DNA of 6,348 nt, taken from NCBI GenBank assembly GCA_018895315.1, contig JAHIOK010000146.1, positions 1-6,348 on the forward strand, given 5' to 3'. The DNA is from Actinomycetota bacterium (GTDB lineage Bacteria > Actinomycetota > Actinomycetes > Actinomycetales > Microbacteriaceae). Both the position numbers and the translations under genes were made by a program. Shown here piece by piece: positions 1-5,076 of this stretch; the stretch's first letter is position 1; the number at the start of each line of letters is the position of its first letter. The notes under the pieces were generated by a model. The model made no database searches, was not told the origin of the DNA, and was given only the letters and a program-made list of their open reading frames with translations.

Positions 1-537
<537 letters not shown>

Positions 538-539
538 TC

Positions 540-800
540 ATGCCGATCAACGTGAGTCTCGTCTCCGCTGACGCGGAAGTCTGGTCGGGGGAGGCGACGC
601 TCGTCGTCGCCAAGACCGTCGAGGGTGAGATCGGCTTCATGACCGGCCACGAGCCCGTCCTGGCGATCCTCGCTGAGGGCCAGGTCCGCATCACCCAGGC
701 CGACGGCACGAAGATCCTCGCGAACGCGCAGGACGGCTTCCTGTCGATGGAGAACGACGAGCTGAGCATCGTCGCGGGCAACGCGGCACTCATCTCCTGA
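540..800 (+). CDS. atpC: F1 ATP synthase subunit epsilon, short form
   Basis: Epsilon subunit of the F1 central stalk, which links the rotor to the c-ring and in many bacteria inhibits ATP hydrolysis. The protein is 86 residues. It begins MPINVSLVSADAEVWSGEAT and contains the family pattern GEIGFMTGHEPVLAIL (about residues 29-44), typical of the N-terminal beta-sandwich. It ends at SIVAGNAALIS, the point where the E. coli protein passes from the beta-sandwich into its C-terminal two-helix domain, so that inhibitory domain is absent. There is no sign of a frameshift: the stop is followed directly by intergenic sequence and a terminator. The ATG at 540 is preferred over an upstream GTG at 507 that lies inside atpD; AGAAGGA at 521-527 can serve as ribosome binding site. 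It is the last gene of the atp operon. Short epsilons are, as far as I recall, usual in related actinobacteria, so this is probably a lineage trait rather than damage. Confidence 0.96.
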   Translation: MPINVSLVSADAEVWSGEATLVVAKTVEGEIGFMTGHEPVLAILAEGQVRITQADGTKILANAQDGFLSMENDELSIVAGNAALIS

Positions 801-825
801 ACGGCGTCCTCCACGCGAGGACTTT

Positions 826-880
826 CGGCCGGGATGAGGACGATTCCTTCGGGATCATCCTCATCCCGGCCGTTTCTCCT
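826..880 (+). terminator. Intrinsic terminator of the atp operon
   Basis: A long inverted repeat starts 26 bases after atpC. The left arm (826-844) pairs with the right arm (854-872) over 19 positions with one C-A mismatch (841/857). The apex can form a CC-TTCG-GG tetraloop with one bulged T, or a continuous stem with a 3-base loop. A pyrimidine-rich, T-containing tail (TTTCTCCTTCT) follows at 873-883. Stem length, loop and tail fit a strong rho-independent terminator. The stem is nearly symmetrical, but the T-rich tail is only on the right, so it acts on + strand transcripts. Confidence 0.9.
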
Positions 881-906
881 TCTCCCGACCGTATGAGGTA
901 ACCCAC

Positions 907-1656
907 ATGCTGATCCTGCTGCCGCCGTCCGAGACGAAGCGGGCCGGCGGGCGGGCGGCCCCTTTGTCCGTCGACTTACTTGCACTGCCGCAGCTCGCGC
1001 CGCAGCGTCATGCCGTGATCGACGCGCTCGTCGCCCTCTCGGCCGACGAGGATGCCGCCGCCCGCGTCCTGAAGCTCGGCGCGACCCAACGCGGTGAAGT
1101 CGCCGTCAATGCCGCCCTGCACACCGCCCCCACCCTGCCGGCCGTCGACCGCTATACCGGTGTGCTTTACGACGCGTTGGATGCCGCGTCCCTCGGGGCC
1201 GCGGGCCGCCGCTGGCTCGCCCACCACGTGCTCATACACTCGGCGCCTTTCGGCCCGGTCGGTGCGCTCGACGCGATCCCCGCCTACCGTCTCGGGGCCG
1301 GAACGTCGTTGCCCGGTCTCGCTCCGCTGCGGAAGCTGTGGGCGGAAGCGGTCACGGCCGCGCTGGCCGAGGCATCCGTGCCCTTCGTGCTCGATCTGCG
1401 GAGCGAAGCATATGGGGCGCTCGGCCCGGTGCCTGTGTCGCAGGCGTCGGCGTACGTGCGGGTCGTGACGGAATCGACCGACGGCACCGTGCGAGCGCTG
1501 AACCACTTCAACAAGCACGCGAAGGGGGCTCTCTTGCGCCGTCTCGCCGAGGAGCGCCCGCGCATCGGTACGGTCGCTGGGCTGCAGCGGTGGGCGGATG
1601 CCGCGGGGGTGGCGATGCGGCCGGGGACCGCGGGTGAGCTCGAACTCGTCGTGTGA
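907..1656 (+). CDS. yaaA: YaaA-family peroxide stress protein (UPF0246/DUF328)
   Basis: Member of the YaaA family. In E. coli YaaA is induced by hydrogen peroxide and limits damage by lowering intracellular free iron; the present protein is placed in the family by motif and its role is inferred. It is 249 residues, a normal family length. Motifs in order: MLILLPPSETKR (1-12), the family's N-terminal signature; YTGVLYDAL (83-91); LIHSAPFGPVGALDAIPAYRL (109-129), matching the 'SxxYGxxxPLDxIxxYRL' block; LDLRSEAYGAL (162-172); and FNKHAKGALLRRL (201-213), matching the basic 'K..RG....R' block near the C-terminus. The ATG at 907 has GAGG at 895-898, 8 bases upstream. It sits just behind the atp terminator and is probably transcribed alone; TATGAG at 892-897 is a possible -10 but overlaps the ribosome binding site. 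Its stop is 6 bases from the stop of the convergent DUF4282 gene. Confidence 0.93.
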   Translation: MLILLPPSETKRAGGRAAPLSVDLLALPQLAPQRHAVIDALVALSADEDAAARVLKLGATQRGEVAVNAALHTAPTLPAVDRYTGVLYDALDAASLGAAGRRWLAHHVLIHSAPFGPVGALDAIPAYRLGAGTSLPGLAPLRKLWAEAVTAALAEASVPFVLDLRSEAYGALGPVPVSQASAYVRVVTESTDGTVRALNHFNKHAKGALLRRLAEERPRIGTVAGLQRWADAAGVAMRPGTAGELELVV

Positions 1657-1662
1657 CCGGGG

Positions 1663-2157
1663 TCAGCGACGAGTGTTCGCCGCAGTGCGTTCGGTGTTCT
1701 CGGCGATCGCGATGAGGGCGACCAGACCTTCGATGACGAACCGGAGGATCACGATCGACAGGAATGCGGCGATCGGTACGACGATGATCGTGGCCACGAG
1801 AAGCGCGATACCCGCCCCCGGGTTGAAGGCGAGCGCGAGAATGCCGCGGGTGATGCCGAGCACGAACCACACGAGGAAGCCCATGGCGATCGCGACCAGG
1901 CCGACCGCGTAAAACGCGCTCGCGAGGCGGCGCGTGATGAACGTGCGGAACGAGAGGTCGAACAGTGCGCGGAAGAAGCCACGGCCGATCTCGGTGACCT
2001 CCAGACCGGAGATCGAGGGCACGCCGGTATCGTCCGGGTCGGTTGCCGGGTCGTAGGCGGGTCCCACCGGAGCGTGGGCCGGCGCGGTCGCACGCGCCGC
2101 CTCGGACGCTGGCTGCGGCGGAAGCGGGGGGAGTTCGGGGGAGGTGCCATCGCTCAT
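1663..2157 (-). CDS. DUF4282 family membrane protein with proline-rich N-terminal tail
   Basis: Small membrane protein of 164 residues; its function is not known. The N-terminal about 50 residues are low-complexity and rich in proline, alanine and acidic residues (ELPPLPPQP near 8-16, then DPATDPDD near 36-43). The family domain starts around residue 60 with FFRALFDLSFRTFITRRLA. Two hydrophobic segments follow, at roughly 81-104 (AFYAVGLVAIAMGFLVWFVL) and 117-150. The domain ends with IAENTERTAANTRR; the 'RxxAENT' ending after the second membrane segment is characteristic of DUF4282. The ATG at 2157 is chosen because AAAGGAT lies just upstream on the minus strand (AGGA at 2164-2167, 6 bases away); the reading frame extends to 2289, but that extension (cysteine-rich, HASESHAWCQ) is not plausible for this family and crosses the neighbour's promoter. 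It is divergent from the DUF5684-like gene and convergent with yaaA. Confidence 0.9.
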   Translation of the reverse strand: MSDGTSPELPPLPPQPASEAARATAPAHAPVGPAYDPATDPDDTGVPSISGLEVTEIGRGFFRALFDLSFRTFITRRLASAFYAVGLVAIAMGFLVWFVLGITRGILALAFNPGAGIALLVATIIVVPIAAFLSIVILRFVIEGLVALIAIAENTERTAANTRR

Positions 2158-2163
2158 GACGAT

Positions 2164-2170
2164 CCTTTCG
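2164..2170 (-). promoter_or_regulatory. Ribosome binding site deciding the DUF4282 gene start
   Basis: On the minus strand this reads CGAAAGG, continuing into AGGATCGTC-ATG. The purine-rich AGGA core is 6 bases from the ATG at 2157, an ideal spacing, and argues against longer starts in the same frame. Confidence 0.65.
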
Positions 2171-2191
2171 ACGATGCAGGCGTGCTGCGTC

Positions 2192-2197
2192 AGGCTA
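2192..2197 (-). promoter_or_regulatory. Possible -10 element for the DUF4282 gene
   Basis: On the minus strand, TAGCCT fits the actinobacterial TANNNT -10 pattern and lies about 35 bases upstream of the ATG. No good -35 is seen at 16-19 bases further upstream (CCGCGT at 17), so this is a weak call. Confidence 0.35.
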
Positions 2198-2235
2198 TCG
2201 TTCACCGTCTCGCCACGCGGTAATCGGAACACCTC

Positions 2236-2264
2236 CTGACACCAGGCGTGACTCTCGCTAGCAT
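2236..2264 (+). promoter_or_regulatory. Sigma-70-type promoter for the DUF5684-like gene
   Basis: CTGACA at 2236-2241 (one mismatch to TTGACA) is followed after exactly 17 bases by TAGCAT at 2259-2264 (TANNNT). This gives a predicted start near 2271 and a leader of about 54 bases before the ATG at 2325. It is the best-matching promoter in the window. Confidence 0.65.
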
Positions 2265-2312
2265 GAGGGCACCGGGCGCATGCCCGCATTCGTGGCCTCT
2301 CGGCCCCGTCAT

Positions 2313-2317
2313 GAGGA
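2313..2317 (+). promoter_or_regulatory. Ribosome binding site deciding the DUF5684-like gene start
   Basis: GAGGA, within GAGGAAGATGAC, lies 7 bases before the ATG at 2325. This supports 2325 over an in-frame ATG at 2280 that has no ribosome binding site and sits close to the predicted transcription start. Confidence 0.7.
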
Positions 2318-2324
2318 AGATGAC

Positions 2325-3008
2325 ATGATTCTCAGCTATTCCAACTACTCCGACAGCGGTGCCTCCGCGTTGGCGCTGCTCATCCTGCTGCCCTTCATTC
2401 TGATCTTCGCTCTCGCCGGTTACCTGGTGACGTCCTGGTTCTTGATGAAGATCTTCGAGAAGGCCGGTGTGCAGGGTAAGTGGCGTGCGTGGGTGCCGGT
2501 CTACAACACCTTGATCCTGGTCAAGCTCGGCGACCTCAATCCTTGGTGGCTCGTCGTGCTCTGGGGCGGGTCAGCCGTCCTCGGCTGGATCCCCGTGATC
2601 GGCCAGCTGATCCTTTTCGCCGCCTTCCTCTACACGTTGCTCGCCGCATGGCGTGTCGGCCTGAAGCTTCAGAAGGAAGCCGTCTGGCTCATCCTCTACT
2701 TCTTCCTTTCGATCGTCTGGCTCGGTATCAACGCGTTCGACAAGTCGCGCTGGAACACGGCCATCCCGGCAGCGCCGTGGGCGACCAACTTCCTCGCAGA
2801 TAAGACCAAGTGGCAGGGTATTCCGGTGCAGACGCCGGCCGGCGGGTTCCCGGCTAACCCGGTGACCCAGCCCGGCGCTTATCCGCCGCCTGCGGGCTAT
2901 CAGCCCCCGCCGGCACCGCCCGCCGCAACGCCCCCGGCACCGCCCGCTGGCTACCAGCCGCCGCCGGCACCGCCGACTCCTCCGACGACACAGCCGCCGG
3001 CCGCGTAG
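2325..3008 (+). CDS. DUF5684-like membrane protein with proline-rich C-terminal repeat tail
   Basis: Membrane protein of 227 residues; function unknown. Residues 14-40 form a first hydrophobic segment (LALLILLPFILIFALAGYLV). A conserved block follows: FEKAGVQGKWRAWVPVYNT (44-62) and VKLGDLNPWW (66-75), a pattern recalled from actinobacterial DUF5684 proteins (some are labelled signal peptidase I or large exoprotein in databases, without catalytic evidence here). Further membrane segments lie at about 75-108 (probably two, split by GWIPVIG) and 119-137. From about residue 165 the tail is proline, alanine and glycine rich and contains two copies of a 12-residue unit, PPAGYQPPPAPP, at 188-199 and 206-217. 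No signal peptide cleavage site or catalytic motif is visible. The start at 2325 rests on GAGGA at 2313-2317. The gene is divergent from the DUF4282 gene and followed by a hairpin, so probably monocistronic. Confidence 0.85.
   Translation: MILSYSNYSDSGASALALLILLPFILIFALAGYLVTSWFLMKIFEKAGVQGKWRAWVPVYNTLILVKLGDLNPWWLVVLWGGSAVLGWIPVIGQLILFAAFLYTLLAAWRVGLKLQKEAVWLILYFFLSIVWLGINAFDKSRWNTAIPAAPWATNFLADKTKWQGIPVQTPAGGFPANPVTQPGAYPPPAGYQPPPAPPAATPPAPPAGYQPPPAPPTPPTTQPPAA
2886..2975 (+). repeat. Two-copy proline-rich coding repeat, 54-base period
   Basis: Bases 2886-2921 and 2940-2975 encode the identical 12 residues PPAGYQPPPAPP. They differ at 5 of 36 bases, all at synonymous third positions. The intervening 6 codons encode AATPPA, itself a proline-alanine spacer. 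Tyrosine-containing PPxGYQPPP repeats are common in flexible cytoplasmic or surface tails. Confidence 0.8.
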
Positions 3009-3012
3009 CATC

Positions 3013-3051
3013 CGCGACGACCCCCGCCCCATCCGGACGGGGGTCGTCGCG
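3013..3051 (+). terminator. Hairpin terminator after the DUF5684-like gene
   Basis: A perfect 14-bp inverted repeat: 3013-3026 pairs with 3038-3051 around an 11-base loop, starting 5 bases after the stop codon. The tail (TTGTGG) is poor in T, so it is either an L-shaped terminator of the kind common in high-GC actinobacteria or a 3' stabilising structure. Placement directly after the stop favours termination. Confidence 0.75.
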
Positions 3052-3083
3052 TTGTGGCGGGTCTGGTCGCGCTCCTGAAGGTT

Positions 3084-3089
3084 TAGCGT
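3084..3089 (+). promoter_or_regulatory. -10 element of a probable leaderless promoter
   Basis: TAGCGT matches TANNNT and ends 6 bases before the ATG at 3096. This is the arrangement expected when transcription starts on the A of the start codon, as is common in actinobacteria. The purines GAGGG directly abut the ATG and are too close to act as a normal ribosome binding site. No clear -35 is seen. Confidence 0.6.
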
Positions 3090-3095
3090 GGAGGG

Positions 3096-4076
3096 ATGAG
3101 CAACGCACAGGAACGACGCGTCGGCGAATCCGGCCTTCTGGTTTCACCAGTCGGGCTCGGCTGCAACAATTTCGGCCGCGCCGGCACCAGGACTGAAACT
3201 CTGGAGGGCACGCGCGAGGTGCTCGATGCCGCGATCGACGCGGGCATCACGTTCCTCGACACTGCGGACATGTACGGCAAGGAGCCGGGACTCTCCGAGA
3301 CCCTGATGGGGGAGGCCCTGAATGGCAAGCGCGATCAGGTCGTGCTCGCGACCAAGTTCGGACACACTGCCTTCTCTCCCGCACTGCCCGGCGGGTCGCA
3401 CGCCTCGCGCACGGCGGTGCGGCACGCGGTCGAGGCATCCTTGCGACGTCTGCAGACCGACTGGATCGATCTCTACCAACTGCATACTCCCGATCCGCGC
3501 ACGCCGATCGAGGAGACGCTCGACGTGCTGGGCGATCTGGTGCGCGAAGGCAAGGTGCGCTATATCGGTCACTCGAATCTCTCGGGGTGGCAGATCGCCG
3601 AGGCGCACTACGAAGCGCGCGCAGGGCGTGGCGTGCCGTTCGTCTCGGCTCAGAATCACTACAGTCTGCTGGCACGTGCGGCCGAACGGGAGGTCCTGCC
3701 GGCGGCAGAGCGATTCGGGGTCGGATTCTTCCCGTTCTTCCCGCTGCACAATGGTCTTCTCACGGGCAAGTTCACTCGTGAAGGCGGCCCGGCGGGCAGC
3801 CGTATCATGATGCAGCGCCAGTACGTGTGGCGGGATGCCCCCTGGGATGCGCTCGAGGCCTACCAGGTGTTCTGCGACGAGCGCGGGATCACGATGCTGC
3901 AGGCCACCTTCGGATGGCTGCTGTCGCGGCCTGCCCTTTCGAGCGTCATCGCCGGAGCGACGAGCGCCGAACAGGTGCGTGCGAACGCGGCGGCCGGTAT
4001 CGCGTGGTCACCGACGGCAGCCGACCTCGACGCCATCGATGCGCTGTTCCCGTTGCCGGAGGATCCCGCAGCCTAG
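3096..4076 (+). CDS. Aldo/keto reductase
   Basis: NAD(P)H-dependent cytosolic oxidoreductase of the aldo/keto reductase superfamily, reducing aldehydes or ketones to alcohols; the substrate cannot be told from sequence. It is 326 residues, a normal length for a single TIM-barrel AKR. The catalytic tetrad is complete: D55 and Y60 in FLDTADMYG, K87 in ATKFGH, and H130 in LYQLHTP. Cofactor-side motifs are IGHSNLS (157-163), SAQNHYSLL (184-192), FPLHNGLLTGKF (215-226) and the C-terminal phosphate-binding segment VIAGATSAEQVRANAAA (284-300). The N-terminus, GESGLLVSPVGLGCNNFGR, is typical of AKRs related to the YghZ/YdjG/Tas type groups. The ATG at 3096 is supported by a TAGCGT box 6 bases upstream of the start, suggesting a leaderless mRNA. 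The gene stands alone: a hairpin precedes it and a new promoter follows it. Confidence 0.95.
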   Translation: MSNAQERRVGESGLLVSPVGLGCNNFGRAGTRTETLEGTREVLDAAIDAGITFLDTADMYGKEPGLSETLMGEALNGKRDQVVLATKFGHTAFSPALPGGSHASRTAVRHAVEASLRRLQTDWIDLYQLHTPDPRTPIEETLDVLGDLVREGKVRYIGHSNLSGWQIAEAHYEARAGRGVPFVSAQNHYSLLARAAEREVLPAAERFGVGFFPFFPLHNGLLTGKFTREGGPAGSRIMMQRQYVWRDAPWDALEAYQVFCDERGITMLQATFGWLLSRPALSSVIAGATSAEQVRANAAAGIAWSPTAADLDAIDALFPLPEDPAA

Positions 4077-4125
4077 CTCCGGGCGCCGGACTGCTCGGTT
4101 CCGCGGGTGGTAGCGGCCGGTCGAC

Positions 4126-4131
4126 TAGTAT
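4126..4131 (+). promoter_or_regulatory. -10 element for the PP2C gene
   Basis: TAGTAT (4126-4131) is close to the TATAAT consensus and matches TANNNT. Predicted start is near 4138, giving a leader of about 54 bases to the GTG at 4192. The expected -35 position (4103-4108, GCGGGT) does not match TTGACA, so an activator or extended contacts may be needed. Confidence 0.5.
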
Positions 4132-4177
4132 GTGAAGGCACGCGTGGCCTGTCCGGCTGACGCGGCGACCGTCGGCC

Positions 4178-4185
4178 GAGGAGGA
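4178..4185 (+). promoter_or_regulatory. Strong ribosome binding site deciding the PP2C gene start
   Basis: GAGGAGGA lies 6 bases before the GTG at 4192. It supports that start over an in-frame GTG at 4132, which lies directly on the -10 element and would be upstream of the predicted transcription start. Confidence 0.8.
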
Positions 4186-4191
4186 CAGGGC

Positions 4192-5010
4192 GTGCCCCAC
4201 ACAGTCACGCGTGCCCGGACGATTCCGCTGGCAGTCGGTGCGATCGAGCTATCGTGGGCCGAGGCGACTGATACCGGACGCCGCCGCGAGATCAACCAGG
4301 ACGCCATGCTCGCGGACTATCCGCTGTACATCGTCGCTGACGGCATGGGCGGCCATATCGGTGGCGAGATCGCCAGCTCGAGCACTGTTGAGCGACTCCA
4401 GGCCGTCGTCAGCCACGGACCGGTCAACCCCAAGACGATCGAGAAGGCGCTTTCACGCGCCGTCAAAGACATCGCGACCCACCCGGGAGCCACCGACGAC
4501 GGCACCGGCACCACGTTGACAGGGGTGTACCTGGATACGACAGCGGCCGAGCCGCACTGGGTGACGCTCAACATCGGCGATTCCCGCGTCTATCTCCTAC
4601 GCGATGGTGTGATCGCGCAGATCACCACCGATCATTCCGTCGTTCAAGAGCTCATCGCGGCGGGGCGTCTCAGCCCTGAAGAGGCCGAGAACCACCCCTA
4701 CGGCAACGTCATCACACGCGCTGTCGGTCCGAGCGACAGCGTCCGCCCGGACTACGTGCGCCTTGACGTGGTCGACGGCGATCGCTTCGTCATCTGCTCC
4801 GACGGTCTCACGAAAGAGCTCACGGATTACGGCATCCAGCACTTCCTCGCCGAGCACGCAGACCCCGCCGACGCCGTCACCGCGATGATGGAAGCGGCGC
4901 TCGAGAACGGTGGCCGCGACAACGTCACGATCGTCGTCCTCAACGTGTCCCGCATCGGTGGAGGCGGCGACGGCCTCTCGATCGCTGATTCCTCCACACT
5001 CACTTCCTGA
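4192..5010 (+). CDS. PP2C-family Ser/Thr protein phosphatase
   Basis: Metal-dependent (Mn/Mg) phosphatase that removes phosphate from Ser/Thr residues, normally opposing PknB-like kinases. The protein is 272 residues and is essentially the bare catalytic domain. Motifs in order: ATDTGRRREINQD (25-37), where the usual RxxNED is NQD and D37 is a metal ligand; YIVADGMGGH (46-55) with D50 and G51 binding metal; DGTGTTLTG (103-111); NIGDSRVYLLRDG (127-139); TTDHSVVQELIAAG (145-158); GNVITRAVG (171-179); FVICSDGLTKELTD (199-212) with D204; and GGRDNVTIVVLNV (240-252) with D243. A glycine- and serine-rich tail ends the protein. No membrane segment is seen, so it is cytosolic, unlike PstP/Stp of the division cluster, which has a membrane anchor. 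The next gene is an EccC-like ATPase starting about 66 bases downstream on the same strand, so the phosphatase may act on that system. Confidence 0.96.
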   Translation: MPHTVTRARTIPLAVGAIELSWAEATDTGRRREINQDAMLADYPLYIVADGMGGHIGGEIASSSTVERLQAVVSHGPVNPKTIEKALSRAVKDIATHPGATDDGTGTTLTGVYLDTTAAEPHWVTLNIGDSRVYLLRDGVIAQITTDHSVVQELIAAGRLSPEEAENHPYGNVITRAVGPSDSVRPDYVRLDVVDGDRFVICSDGLTKELTDYGIQHFLAEHADPADAVTAMMEAALENGGRDNVTIVVLNVSRIGGGGDGLSIADSSTLTS

Positions 5011-5076
5011 GCCGGGTTCTGCACAGATTCCGTTGCCCGGCGGTGAGGGGAGCACCGCGGGGATTTGACTGGATGA

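Noticed and set aside
2158..2289. N-terminal extension of the DUF4282 protein to 2289
   Set aside because: The extension covers the promoter region of the divergent gene and is unlike the family; the internal ATG at 2157 has a well-spaced ribosome binding site.
4078..4090. Small inverted repeat TCCGG-GCG-CCGGA after the aldo/keto reductase gene
   Set aside because: Only 5 bp with no T-rich tail; such repeats are expected by chance at this GC content, so it is not called a terminator.
4132..4191. Upstream GTG start for the PP2C protein at 4132
   Set aside because: This codon follows directly on the TAGTAT -10 element and would precede the transcription start; GTG 4192 has GAGGAGGA at ideal spacing.
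5011..5041. GCCGGG / CCCGGC inverted repeat after the PP2C gene as a terminator
   Set aside because: Six base pairs around a 19-base loop and no T-tract; too weak to separate the two genes.
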